A stretch of 64,000 nucleotides of DNA from Lithospermum erythrorhizon (lineage: Eukaryota; Streptophyta; Magnoliopsida; Boraginales; Boraginaceae): the NCBI GenBank assembly GCA_019722365.1, contig JADFUC010000232.1:310001-374000 (forward strand). The letters run 5' to 3'. A model generated the notes under the pieces. The model did no database searches. It saw only the letters and a program-made list of their open reading frames with translations, and had not been told where the DNA came from. Within the stretch, counting starts at the first letter, position 1. Each line of letters starts with the position of its first letter. Shown here one piece after another: positions 1-12,925 of this stretch. The translations under genes and the position numbers were made by a program.

Positions 1-1443
1 GACGAATGGAGTATTTACATTACTCTATCATTCTCTATACTCACTCTATCTCTGAATTGTTCGGCTTTTGAAACTTTTGTTGTATCGTAAATATTTCTGT
101 TTGTATTGTATAATACTTGATGAAAACTATATTAATGAAAAATACATTTCAAACACTTTCCATTGATATAAATTTTATCAAATATTATACAATACAGATA
201 AATATATTTAAGATGAAAGTTTGAAAGATATAACTATAAAAAAAATGTGGATAATCTTTGGGATGGAGGGAGTATGAAAAATAAGTGTCATTATTATGAG
301 TCTTTTGTGTTAGCTTAAGATGCACTTTATTCTTCTGTAGTCGACCAGAATTTGAACATTCATTTTGTTCCAACCTCCTAAAGTAAAGAAAAACATCCAG
401 GGCTACCAGCTCACATGCATCTTATTTAGAGCAATTATTCCATTTAATAAGTACCATCAAGATGGTGTTCCAATAGGCCAGCAAATAAATTGAAAATATC
501 ATATTTATTGATGATAGATGATAAATAGCTCAAAGGGGTCTACAAAGAATGATTTTTGCAGAATCGCCACCTAATATTTTCAATAAATCTTATTGCCCAT
601 CAATATGTATCCACATCAACTTTACTTAACTGATATTGGCACGTTTTCAGCTATTTGAGTATAACTTTTTTTCTATTTTAATTTTTACAACCATCTCATA
701 ATTAAGTTTGATATAAAAATAGAATCAATAACTCAAGCATTGAAACTACATCAATCTATTAAATGTTGCTCAATAATGCCAATTTAGATTAAACTACATT
801 AGCTACTATGTCGGCTACATTTCATATACTAAGTAAAAAAGATGCATTATTAACTTAATCTAAGGAAGCAACTTGAGCCCAGTGGTAGGCAACTTGTACG
901 CAACTATGCAAGACACCATACTGTTTTTATTATTTTAAAAAAGCAACTCAAAAGTGCAGTAGAATTTCAGTTCTAATAATACAAAAAAATCTCAAACTAA
1001 ACTCTAATTAATTATGGAGACATTGAATGGTGTTCAACACTAAAAGACACAAGTCTCCAGAGTCTCACACATGCAACTACTCCGTATTAGTTTAAAGAAG
1101 ACACAACTATACTTAATTTAGCTTTCCCCAGTTTTCTTTAATTAATTTTCTTGGGGAAACCCATCAAGATTTTAATGCAGTCCAGAGAAGGGGTGGGTCA
1201 TGGGTGGGTGGGGGTGGCTTAGTGTCCATTCTTGACTCCGAAATTTCCGTTTTCTGACCAATGCAGGCAATCTGCAAATTTGATACCCAATGTCTTTATA
1301 CGAAGTATTATGTTATTGATGCATTGCCTTGCATGGGTTCTATATATTTAGATTCATTGCACGAAGGACTTCCGCTCTTAATTTAATTCTTGAATTTTCA
1401 CCAAATTATATGTGTTGTACATCACTTTATTGCTACTTTTGTA
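1..1443. other. Intergenic, AT-rich, no gene seen
   Basis: No reading frame here resembles a protein; all frames are short and low in complexity. The stretch holds one Stowaway-type terminal remnant near 252-274 and one exact TACTCCGTA 9-mer at 1078-1086. Short T-rich and A-rich runs are typical of plant intergenic DNA. Confidence 0.6.
252..274. repeat. Remnant of a Stowaway-like MITE end
   Basis: The segment ends in GGGATGGAGGGAGTA, which is the right-hand terminus of a Stowaway/Tc1-mariner MITE followed by the TA target dinucleotide. No matching left terminus was found upstream, so the element is truncated or has lost its other end. Confidence 0.5.
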
Positions 1444-1718
1444 CTCCCTTCGGATTATTTTAGTTATCATTCTAAAAAAAAATTTATTTTAAAATACTTA
1501 TTATTTTAGAATTCAAATGTAACATTTGATTGATTTTTCCTTTTAAACATCTATTTAATGTATATGTAATAAAAATTTCTAATACTAATATATTCATCAA
1601 ATTACTGTTTGATTCATTATTAATTAGGAATATATATGTAAAATGTCATTTATTATTAAATAATTCTTAATTGATATAAAAATTGCCAGTATGACAAGTA
1701 AGAAAAAACTATAGGGAG
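1444..1718. mobile_element. Stowaway-like MITE, about 275 bp
   Basis: The left end reads CTCCCTTCGGATTATTTTAG and the right end, on the opposite strand, reads CTCCCTATAGTTTTTTCTTA. The two are imperfect terminal inverted repeats and each is bordered by TA (1442-1443 and 1719-1720), the target duplication of Tc1/mariner MITEs. The interior is AT-rich and non-coding. The element is non-autonomous. Confidence 0.7.
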
Positions 1719-1720
1719 TA

Positions 1721-4544
1721 TTGAATTAGGTGTTCTCCAGAGTAGTAGCCTAGCAGTGACTAGGTGAGCTATATGAATGCAACCATGATTAAAATTAACT
1801 TTGACAAAATTTATAATAAGAAAATTAATAGGGGTGACATTTGAAAATTAACTAAATTCGTTGTGTTGAAAATAATGACTTATAAGTATTAAGTATCATT
1901 GCTATTATATCTTTTATCATTTTTCTGATAGGTAGAATTAAAATGGAATTCTGGCTTGCTTCGTAATACGGAGGAAATAAATTCTTTGGATATATACTTG
2001 AAGTAGTCGATGTATTTTGGTATATAGTTCTGCCTGGCTTGAGGATGGGGGCATCACTTGCGGGGTTGACATAAATGTTCTAATTTGAGAGTGGCTGGCA
2101 ATCACCAAATACAAAATTTTTATTCTTGGTATGTCCGGGGTTATCATTGCTATTATATCAGATTTTATAGATGCACATGTATCTAATCATTTAGCCGAAT
2201 TGAATTTGTGTATACACGGAGTCACATTTTATAAAGTTGGATCCTTCTTCACCTAATACTGTAGTAATTGATCTTCTAACAGTTATTTCAACCGAAAGTT
2301 TTTGCTAATCATGTTACAAATTGCAATTAAGACACAAGGGACCACTATGGAAGCAACAAAGTACGTACCGCAGATAGATTGCCTTAATTAATTATTAAAA
2401 TGAAATAATCATTCCTTAATTAATGAGATTAGTCTACTTAACTACGTGTAGTGAATCAGCCTGATTAGATGGAACACTAAAAAAGGGCTTTTGACTTAGA
2501 AGTGAAAGAGTTGTATAACTGATGAGTGGCGAACAATAACAGTAGATATATGGCACATATTATAGTATACTACGAAGTATGTAGGTAGCTTTTCAAGTCA
2601 CAAAAGATTGATCAAGCCAGAAGCCGCATAATTTAAGCTCTAATTGCTAGAACATGCAGCCTTAGTGGGAAACTCATGCTCATAAAATAAGACAAGCATT
2701 TAATATCAATGTCGATTTAGTACTAGTACAATTACCGAAATGAAGATATTTATTTAGGAGACATAAGTTTGTATATATCCAAAATTGACATGAGTTATTA
2801 AAAAGTTTATATATGGTGCATAAGCTTCCATGAGTAACATTCGAGTTGGCTGTGAATAATATCACATTGTTGAATGAATAACATCTATATTACTCGTTAA
2901 TAGTGTTAGAATAGTAGTGTTAAAATGAGTAATATGAGTAACATTTATATTAATCTTAAGTAATGTTAGATCGAGTAATAATACATATACTAGTCTGAAT
3001 AACATACACATATGCCCTGAGTAATTATGTACACTTACACCAAATTATATGCACCTTGCATAGTTGCATAAGAATTTGGGGTTTTGTATGGTAACCATTC
3101 CCTTCAAAATTCTAATATGACTAATCAATATGGAAATTGGTCAACAATGAAATAAAAAATTACTCCTATTTTATGATCAAAGATTTGATAAAAAAATTGC
3201 AAAATCAATTGAAATAAATTGATGGTACAAATAAGAGGGAGCATTTATGTTGAATGTCTAAAGAGTTGAGAATTTATTCCTAGATAGTTAAAGCCGTTGC
3301 TCTACTCATCCAGCACAGTTCAGAAGTAATGTCAAGTTTCCATCTATGAAATACCTACTTCTGTTTTGGTTACATTTGTTTCATTGAGTGGGTGGTCTAG
3401 TTAGTTGCCACAGCCTAATAAACCGCAGGATAATAAGTAAAAACCACTCGCAGACATCCATGAATTCTCCTGACTCTATCCTGCACTCATTTAAATTCAA
3501 CTTTGTCATTGTACACCCCCGTATCCTATTACCCTCTAGGTACCTCCTTTTGTGCATCATGTTTAAAATCACATGCAAAAATCATAAGAGGTAAATTTAA
3601 AACTTTTATGATTATATTCTTACTTAATCTGGTCAAAGAAATTGCACATGACGCCCACCAATCGAAGTATGATAGGGTTAAATCACAATGACCAGACGGT
3701 CCGCGCCTAGTGCCCACAACTTCAGGTGATAAAAACACAATGTCCATGTTCTGTTCATACTCGAACATGGATTTATAGATCCAATTGGCTAGTGCGTTTA
3801 CCACTAATTATTAATCAATCTACATAGGATTCACTACAAATCTACAATACTAATTCATGGTCCCACTCCCTTAGGAGTAGTATGGGCCATGGGCTGGTAA
3901 AGGGTAATGGACCTGCAAGCCTGCAACACAATGAACGATCTTGCTAAAGCTCAGATAGGATTTTGGGCTTTATATGGGTTCACTTGTATGTGCTACTCAA
4001 GCTAAGACTTAAGAGTTCAGCTAAGAGCCTAAGAATCACTAAGACTATTTCCTCTAGTTTTGGCTTTTTGGACCATTCATGCAAGTTGCAACATATTTAT
4101 AACTTTAGAGACTAATTGAGCACAAATGCAAATTTGTGGACTAAGTTTTGACTTTTGCGCAATTATCTCTAAGTTGTTACTTGTTTTGTGATACTATTAA
4201 TTTCATTTAATACTTGTTACACTAGAGAGATACCAAGTTCACATATTAATATTGGAAATAATAACAATTCGCAAAATATCCCCAACTTCAAGATCATCAT
4301 CAGTAAAATAGTAAGCTTGAGATCTCATGGATTAATTGGATTGTAATGTAGAAAACTATATTAGCACAAAGGTCATCATGCAGGTTACACCATTATAACT
4401 TCAATATCCTATAGTCTAATCTATAGATAATTAATCATCATTCACCAAGAGGGTGAATTCTGCAGCTTCAAAATGTGATGAGAATAAATGAACTCAATGA
4501 AGCATGGAACATAAAGTGATGGCTTTAGTCTACAGTTTCTCTAC
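1721..4544. other. Intergenic; downstream flank of receptor kinase gene
   Basis: No supported gene. The part next to 4545 will contain the 3' UTR of the minus-strand receptor kinase. Around 2870-2995 the phrase GAGTAA(C/T)AT...TTATATTA recurs three to four times as a degenerate short tandem repeat. Frames at 3381-3804 on both strands overlap each other and resemble nothing I know. Confidence 0.5.
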
Positions 4545-6871
4545 TTATGGACCTGATTCAGGCATTGGTTGGTCTTGCTTCAAATTCTCCATCAATTTGA
4601 CAACTTCAAACATCTTAGGTCTCTGGTCCGGCGCCCTCACTACACATGACAGGGCTATTTGTAGCATCTCCACCAACTCTTCGTCTATATTCGGATACTT
4701 CATGAGCTCCACGTCGAACACCTCTCCAGTCCATTCCTCTCGGACAACTGAGTGAACCCATCGTACCAAGTGTATCACCTCATCGCCACTGGTGGTGTGC
4801 ACAGGGGATTTAGCAGTTAGGAGTTCTAGCACAAATACACCAAAGCTGTAGACATCAGAGGCCTGTGTTGCTTTACGCGTGTCTGTCAATTCTGGGGCGC
4901 GGTAACCAGCTGCACGAGCAATTGGATGAGCAAGGGGGCTCATTATTGTGGCTGTCCCAAAATCAGATACACAACCGTATTGCTGAGAATTGAGAAATAT
5001 GTTTGAGGATTTGATGTTGCCATGGACAAACTTCCCACCATTCTCTGTATGAACTCTTGCAATGCCTCTAGCGGCGCCAGTTGCAATTCTGACACGAGTG
5101 TCCCAATCTAAAGTCGTTTTGTTCCCTCCTTTCTTACCTGCAAAATTCCTCAGGAATCAACCTTTACTACATATCAAATCAAGATTTAGACTTCAATACT
5201 CAGTTAACAAACATTGCAATCATGGACCAACTCATGTATAAAAATTACAACTAAAGACTGGCTCTCCATGATCTGCGCTGAAATATATTGCGATAATAGG
5301 AATCAAGAATGAGTGTAAAAGCAACCTGCGAAGACGTTTAAATGCCAAATAAGAACCATGACTTAGTAGTTAGTAGTTACTATGGCTTCAAATAAATTAG
5401 GCCTCGAGTTGCAATGCTCTAAGATTTATGAACCTTTTACTAGAGATTTGTATTGAACAAGTTGTACAACTATATAATCAAATACTATTTTTAACATAAT
5501 ATACCACTTGAGACAGCTCCCTAAACATAAATAAGAATAAGGTTCAAGTCATCACAGTAAAAATAACAAGAGATACTAAATATTGGAACTACTTTTGGTA
5601 TGTTAGTATTTGATAGCAAGCTTACCATGTAGCATAGTTGCAACACTTCCCTGGATGTAGTAATCAGATACCATAAGCTTCTCATCTTTTGAATAATAAT
5701 ATGCGCGTAGTGCAACCACATTCTCATGCTTGATACGACCAACCACCTCCATCTGCTGCTCGAAATCTTTCTTCCCAACGCTCACATCCTTCAACCTCTT
5801 AACCACAACCATGGATGCATCCTCCAGTATGGCTTTATAAGAGGTGCCAAATGTCCCCTTCCCTAGTACTTCAGCAGAAGCCCTTAACAAATCCTCCAAA
5901 TCAAATGCATAATTGCATCCCTCGAAAAATGACAATCTATTGGCAGCATCTTGGGTCCGGGAAACAGCTTTCTCGCGTGACATATCTCCCTTCTCTAACT
6001 TCCCTAAAAATCTATCCTCATTCTTTCCTCTTAAACACAAGACAAGCAATAGAAAGCCAAAACCAAGAACTCCAAGAACAGAAGCAGTAACTATTATTCC
6101 AAGCAAAGCCCTCTCACTGAATTTCGAAACATTCTTAGACTTAGAACTGGCCTCAGGAGGAATCGAAACAACAGGTGAACTAGAAACATTATAATTCAAC
6201 AATGATACAGAATTTCCAACAAACACTGACTTTGGAAATCTTTGAAGTGATTGAGGCACAATGCCACTGAGATTATTGTATGAGAAGTTCAAAGACTGCA
6301 ACTTAGGCAACCTCAAATTAGGAATTTCACCACATAGCCAATTATTTGCAAAGTTCAAAGAACTAAGCTTCATTAGGCCAGAAATTGAACTAGGGATACT
6401 ACCATTGAACTTATTGCTTGACAAATCCACAATGCTAAGATATTTCCAAACATAAATATCATCAGGCAGAGGACCAGTGAAGTAATTGGATTGAAGATAA
6501 AGAGCAGACAAATTCTTAAGCTTCAGAAGCTCAAAAGGAAATGTACCATTTATACCATTAGCTCTGAGGCTCAAAATCTGCAATGCAGATAATTTGCCAA
6601 GTGTATTTTCTGGTATTGAACCTTGAAAACCAACTCCAGGAAGCCTTAAAGATACTACTCTCGAACCATCTTCATTGCATGCAACACCAGTCCAGTTCTT
6701 GCAAACTGGTAAATCCTTGTCCCAATTAAGAGCATGCAAATGAGGCAGCTTTTCAATAAAATCAAGCAATGCTTGCTTATCATTTTGAAGAAGTGTCTCA
6801 TTTGCATTGCATTGTTGAAATAAAAGCAACCCTACTAAGAAAATGAGCTTCAAACTGTGCACACTCTCCAT
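4545..6871 (-). CDS. Probable inactive LRR receptor-like kinase (two exons)
   Basis: Two exons: 6871-5626 and 5137-4545, joined across a GT-AG intron (5138-5625) that splits a Gly codon; 612 aa. Order of parts: signal peptide about 1-24; LRRNT_2-type cap about 27-66 with a CxNWxGVxC-like motif; five to six LRRs about 70-215; Ser-rich juxtamembrane; membrane helix 255-280; kinase-like domain about 330-600. The Gly loop GKGTFGTSY (337-345), Lys358, DFG (474-476) and APE (496-498) are present, but the HRD catalytic motif is HGN (454-456). Loss of that Asp marks the plasma-membrane LRR III pseudokinases (At4g23740-like), which act as signalling scaffolds rather than phosphotransferases. I chose Met at 6871 over the longer frame start at 6922 because the signal peptide then lies at the N-terminus. 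The gene looks intact; ligand unknown. Confidence 0.92.
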
Positions 6872-8289
6872 TTTTAGCAAAACGAAAATGTTTGTTACAC
6901 TAATAATATAACTACCACTCATACATCAATAACAACAAAAAAACATTTTTTAAGAATAGGAAGAAGTACAATAAGCTTAAAGAAAAGTGAAAACACAAAC
7001 AACAATAGTACTATGCACAGTTATACAGGAGCATAAGTGTGCAAAGGGACAAGCAAGTTTCAAGAACCGTGCCTAAGAAATTGAGGTTATTTTAAATTTG
7101 AGTCAATATGGGGTTATTTTATAAAAGAGTCAAAGATTATTGCTTTTTCTTTTTGTTACTTGCACTTTTACTTTTTTGTTTCTAATCCAGCAAGAATATT
7201 TCTCAATGTAAGAGAGAATAAAAGAAGCTGCTTGCTGTTTGTTTTAGCTAGTCTAGAACATCCAGCATATAATAATTAAATAAGTGTTATAAAACAAAAT
7301 GGAATGACTTTGAAAATGGGACTTTATTTTAAATAAAAGGAAAAAAGAGAGCATAAAAGAACTTCATTTGAATCATATCTACTCTGGATAGAGTACTCAG
7401 AAGAAGTAAGAACTGCATTGAAGCTGTTAACGAGGGAAAATATTATATTTCCCATTTAATAAATATTATGTACAAGTATGGTATAGATTGACATACAAAT
7501 ATCCTAAATTATAAGAAAACTACAATAATTTATTATTATTATTTTATATAATATTTCATGATAGTAACCTTGTGAGGTTATTAATATGTCGATCTCACAC
7601 TTTGATAACTATATTCTATCACCTTTAATTTGAAACGAAAGATAGACAAACTCTTGATAAAAAAATTAGCCAATTATCATAGTAACATTTGATCTTTAAG
7701 CAAATATTTTGCTAATAAAGTGAGTGTCAACCTCAATCTGCTTAGTCCACACATGCAATGATTAGGATTGCAACCACCCTTTTGTTTTCTGGCCAAAAAG
7801 ATGGAATTTAAAATAAAAACTACCCTTTTAATTAGCAATTTCACATGGAATTTAAAAACAAAAACCACCCTTTTAATTGAACATGAATTTCACACATGGA
7901 ATGTTCAGACTTATCGTTTATTATATTTATGAAATTCGATAATGGTGGGCAAGAATTAGGTAAACGTCTTTCACTTCTTTGCATTTGTCCTTTTTATGAG
8001 TTAACCATAACAAATCAACAATTGCAACCATGTGTAGCTGTTTATATCTTTAGGTAATTGTTGCATCCCATCATTTAGGGTATGCTCTGATCATTTTCTC
8101 TTTTTTTTCATCTCGTTTTTAATGGAGCTTTTATAACAAAAAAAGCAAATTAGAATTTTGAATCACCACTTTTCCTAACAAACATACATCCTTTTAGTAC
8201 AAGCCGACTGCGTTTGGTTCATGTAACAAACAAAGAACAATTGTAATAAACTTGTGTCCATATTTTCCCATATGTTTGCTTATCTTATA
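6872..8289. other. Upstream/promoter side of receptor kinase gene
   Basis: No gene. This is the 5' flank of the minus-strand receptor kinase: purine- and T-rich segments, then AT-rich spacer. I see no convincing TATA box position without transcript data. The stretch ends where a split MITE begins at 8290. Confidence 0.5.
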
Positions 8290-8322
8290 CTCCCTCATAC
8301 CTAAAATATTGTAAAGTTTCTA
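8290..8322. mobile_element. Left fragment of a Stowaway-like MITE split by an LTR element
   Basis: After TA (8288-8289) the sequence CTCCCTCATACCTAAAATAT matches in inverted form the right end at 30077-30099 (CTCTCTAGTCCCTAAAATAT on the opposite strand). GTTTCTA occurs here at 8316-8322 and again at 29889-29895, on the far side of the inserted retrotransposon, as expected for a target duplication. The two MITE parts together would make an element of about 237 bp. Confidence 0.7.
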
Positions 8323-10060
8323 TACATCAAAAATTTATTAAAATAATAATTAAATTGATTAAGATGAATTAATCAAATTAATTAAAATCGAGTCACTAAA
8401 AGACGCACGTGGTTAATTGTGTTCTCGATCAAACCATAACCAAATCAAAAACCTCTAGACGAACAGCGTTCCTTAAATCGCCCCGAATAATCCTAAGTCG
8501 AAATAAGGGTTTTTTACATGAATTAAACAAATTTCGCATTAAACGTCAATTAAAATTAGCAATTTCTTGATTAAAATCGCCATAAGGAATATTCCGTATT
8601 ACGCTACCAAAATGCAAGTTAATCTGTAAATCACTAGGGTTCAAAATCATGACTTCAAAAGTTACGTAGTTCAAAATCAAGACTAAAAGTAAGGCTCGCA
8701 ATCACATCTAAAAGTTATATTGCCTCAAAAATCACACTACGTGTTTACGTATTCAAAACTAAAATCCTAAAAAGCTTATATTTGCCTGAAAAAATCAAGC
8801 GCCCCAAATGTTCGTGCACACATGAAAATATATTTTTCCTTACCTTAAAAAGAATCCCAAACCTTCTTTCATAAAAGGGGTGCTCTATTTTAGATACTCT
8901 ACCACCAAGAATTCCTAAATTATCCGACGGTCCGTATTTTGCCTCAAAATTCAACTACCAAGATCGCGATCCACCGGGAATAGAACCAGCTAATCGGCAA
9001 GTATCTGCTGTACACTATAAATACCCCCCCCCATTTGGCCGAAAATTCCATCACAAAAATCATCACATTCCCAAAAAACACACACAAAAACCCTTTAATA
9101 CAGAAAAACCTCCAGATTTTTCTAAGCTTAAATCTTGCCCGCCAAAGAAAACACACGCTGTGGCCGGAAAACACCTCCAAGTGACCAAATGTTGAATCAA
9201 GAATTATTGCATTTACGCAATAATTTTGAAGCTGTAAGAAAATCTAACAAATTTAACTGGATTTAAAGTTTCTAAAAATTTTCAATATCTGCGATTAACC
9301 CATAGCCCCGATTATTCAAAAACTTGATTTAACATCCGATAAATTTTGTGTGATAATCATCAAACCCTGCATATAGGAATACGCCGAACCGCTCACTCCA
9401 TATACCGATTCCAAAAGTGTGAAACACGCCGCTAAAGCCTCGCTCAGTTGATCGGGCATTATCAATAAGGTCGAAAGCCCACCTTCGCTATTAATCGATC
9501 ATCATCTCTACAACAACAGTTCGCCAAGCATCACGTAGCAGGTGCCGTGGGCACTACTTCAAAGCTTAATCAAGTCCAAATGGCGCCAACTACTGCCTCC
9601 CAAGTCAAGTACACCACTAAGTCCCACGCGAGCCAAAATTTCATTGCTCCCACCCCTGCTATATCCCTTAAGCCCCACTCTACAAAGAACACGTCATAAG
9701 TGCCGAAGACAAGCTAGCATAACGTCAGCTTCAACAGCTTGCTTCCTATCACTTTATACAAACAAGCTTCTCCTGAGTCCTATCCCAAATCGTTGTCATA
9801 TCAAGGCACTAAGTTCTAATTTCAAAGACAAGCTACCTCTCAAGCTATCAAGTCCCACCACAAGCGGAAGTACCTCCCGGGTAACAAATCTCAGTCCAAT
9901 CATAGGCGCTGTATTATCCAACTACATAGTCCTGCATATAATTGCTGTAAGCCCCCACTACAAACGCCAGTAAAGAAGTCCATCGTCTAAAAGAGAATCG
10001 GAGATCAAGTCCAAGACCCAAGATCAAGTCCATACAACAAACACGGGATCCGCACCGTGA
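8323..10060 (+). repeat. Left LTR of outer retrotransposon
   Basis: This arm aligns collinearly with 27850-29560. Similarity fades after about 10060, so this copy appears shortened or rearranged at its 3' side compared with the right arm. The 143-codon frame at 9542-9973 lies wholly within this repeat and has no protein support. Confidence 0.7.
9016..9023 (+). promoter_or_regulatory. TATA box in left LTR
   Basis: TATAAATA precedes a run of C and the phrase ATTTGGCCGAAAA. The same arrangement occurs in the right arm at 28505-28512, so this is probably the LTR promoter. The remaining copies are probably silent. Confidence 0.55.
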
Positions 10061-12925
10061 GTCCTGCCTATTCACCCCGCCTACAGACTTTCTAAAGACT
10101 CAAAGAATACGACCGTATTACCCCTGGAAGCACGACGGCTACCCTAATGGTGGACGGGTAGAAAGTACGCCAAGCAAATGTATTCAAGACCAAGATGACT
10201 CTATCGCCGATGCCGAAAAGACGGTTGAACAAGAACATGTGGAGCAAGAGTAACAAAGCAGCTCTTAAAGCAAAAGCGAGGCGCCTATGACCTCTAAACG
10301 GGGATGACACCCATCTATCCCCTTACGCCAAGGTCATCATGACCAACGAGGAAACAATGTTTCGAAACTCCTATCATTCCAGCAGCACAAATTAGTTAAG
10401 TATATACCTGGGGCAATAAAGGTCATGAAGCTACTCCTTATATACCTATACAAAAGCCTCTATACTTCCTCAGATATCAAATTAAGATGCCTAGGCTATC
10501 ACTCACCCAAGTTCCAATACCAATGGAACCTGAACCCCTAAACAATACGTAGCCCACTTTGTCGGTGACGCCGCAACAACGCTGAACCGAATCGACGAAA
10601 TGGTCAATAGTTCGCTTCCGCTTCCCCAAAGTGGAATTCAAGGCTCGACCGGTATAACATTCGGGAGCCCGGCCTCCATAGATAGTCAAATAATCGGAAG
10701 GTGAATTTTTCAACCGCCTCTTCCGCTTCTGAAGAGGACAAGAAGACGACGGGAGCTAATCGCTACCAAACAAAGAAAGAAGAGCTGCCACACTTCAACC
10801 GAGGAGAACTGAACTCTAGCTCGCAAAGAGTCACCATCGCCACGCTGCAGATCCAATGAACGATTGGGACTCAGTGATATCACGCATGAATACTTCAGAC
10901 ATTCGAAAAGTACCGGGCAACAAGTGGCACATGACACGGAATTCAATATTATCGCCAATAAAGCACGTACATCTACCCCCGCCTCGCCTCTACCAAGCAC
11001 GATCCCAAGAGGCCGAAAGAAACCTCCAAGCTTCAAAGAAAGACCACACGCAGAATTTTAAAACAACAGCATTACCTTCAGGAACTAAGGCGTCGGCGGC
11101 GGGCTCGAATTGAAGCCAGCTGAGCGCCTCAATGAGCTGGCAAGCGAGACGCAGGAAGGAATATCCCTTTCCTCGGGACATTCCGACATCCCCGCAATGT
11201 TTGATGTTCGATGAAGGAAAATCATAGAACTCTTAGAATCAGCAGGCACTGGTGAGGCAAATCAAGCACGGAACCCAACTTTCGCAAGTATCATGTGATA
11301 TTAGGGCATCCCATTAAAAAATGCTTCATATTCAAAGAGCGGTTGACGGATCTCGGCAAGAGTGGACACTACTCAAGCAAGAGCAAAGTCTCTTCCAACA
11401 ACATAACCCTCACCATCATCCGCACTCTATCAGATCAAATTTCCGAAGACTTTGGGGAGAGTGCCTTATCACAGGGAAAACATGGCCTAACTACTTAGAC
11501 GACGAACTCAATGAAGACGCCACATATGTATTGAAGTCGACGAAGACTAACCACATACACTCAAGTGGTGATGCTCGGCCTAATAAGCCTAAAGTGTCAG
11601 CCACATTCATCACAAGACATGCCATGCTAAGACGGTACTATAATAAACAACTCTATGTCAGTTACGCTAACGAAAAGTTGGATAAGAGAACGCCGTGGGG
11701 GAATGGAGGATCGCCTATAAACCTCATTCCATTCCGCATATCGAATCGCTAGCATCTCCCCACCGAAGCATTTACAAAGCATCTCCAAGATTATAATTCA
11801 AGGCTTTAACTGGGCGAGGGAGTTAACCCCTTGAAAAGTAAAGTTTCATTAATCAGATGAAGTGAATTAGAGACCACACTCGTTCCATATGATATATGTC
11901 AATATCACGTATAATATCCCCATTGAAAGGCTCGATCCACAATGCGCACGTTGTCTCTACACTCCACTAGCGCCAAGATCGCAGAACGTAATTTATAAAA
12001 CGTTAAGGCAGTACGAGAAACCCATTCAAGTAATTGAAGGAATCCCATTTTGGTCGATGCCAACATTATAAGAAATAGTGAGTAAACCCCAAGACGGCTA
12101 AGGGCCTGAGAAGCTTCTTAAATGCCTCTCTCCTCGCCTAAACTAGCTACTCCCCGGCACATGTGCTAAGCGTACAGACCAGCTTGCTTCTCCTCATGCT
12201 GCCGAATTCAATTTCACCTAATTCGAAAATGCAGAATGGCCGCCTCTGTGCTGCCTTTGTAGCCACAAAGAAGGATCCAAGATGGGAGTACCAAGACGGG
12301 CCCGAAAGTTTACGACTCTATCAAGCGCAAGCGATACGATCCCATCGAAGACAAAGTCCTGGGACAATTACCACCTGAAGTTATTGACAATAAAGCAATA
12401 ATGGCCGAACGACACCTTAAAATGGTAAAGACAAATGATGGTCTGTCAAGAACTCAACCGCAGGGGTCGGGATACATCAAACCACCGCCTGTGTCCCACC
12501 AAGAGCGACAAACCATTACATAGCCGAGATCGAAAGAGTTCTACAAATCACATACGCGGTAAACGGCGCCAAGATATCTCGTGCTTGGGCGAATGTCAAC
12601 TCTCAAGAAGAAAATCAAGCAGGAAGCCTGCTCCTGTGATTGGGGGGCAAATTAATTAAAGAAAATCGGCCTTCGGCTGCATCGGGAAAACCAACCAACT
12701 CATGGTAAATCACTACAGATGAAAGATCCGTCTCATGCTTCAACATGTAGAACAAGCATTTGAGGACACGCCAAATGGCTACCTTCATAGTCCCAAGACT
12801 TCCATCCTCTGGGAAGCAATAAATTAAATATCAATACTCAACCTCCAAACAAGATATCGCAGTTAAAAGACACAAAACGTGGACGCTGAGCCACGAATTC
12901 AAACACGCCCACCCCGTACGATACT
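10061..12925 (+). other. Internal debris of outer retrotransposon, left part
   Basis: The base composition is less AT-rich than the genic flanks and many short frames overlap, but none is intact. A gag-like segment lies at 11225-11360 (listed separately). A frame near 12300-12480 gives a hydrophilic Lys/Arg-rich stretch (for example KRKRYDPIEDKVLG) that I cannot assign. No host gene is seen. Confidence 0.5.
11225..11360 (+). pseudogene. Gag-type zinc-knuckle remnant of a Ty3/gypsy element
   Basis: Read across a frame change, the segment gives IELLESAGTGEANQ, then a CKYHVILGHPIKKCF-like stretch followed by FKER. The spacing C-x2-H-x4-GH-x4-C is that of the modified zinc knuckle in plant gypsy Gag polyproteins (known examples read K-Y-H-R...SHP...CF.LK). 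It lies on the plus strand, the same orientation as the flanking LTR arms. Stops and shifts show that it is dead. Confidence 0.5.

Noticed and set aside
868..935. Possible tRNA-derived SINE start (TTGAGCCCAGTGGTAGGCAA resembles a tRNA A box)
   Set aside because: No B box (GGTTCGANTCC) follows at the proper distance and no SINE tail was seen.
9542..9973. 143-codon frame on the plus strand
   Set aside because: Lies inside the left LTR of the outer element; its counterpart in the right LTR does not keep the frame.
11321..11752. 143-codon frame on the plus strand
   Set aside because: Runs through retrotransposon internal debris in a different frame from the Gag-type motif; no family resemblance.
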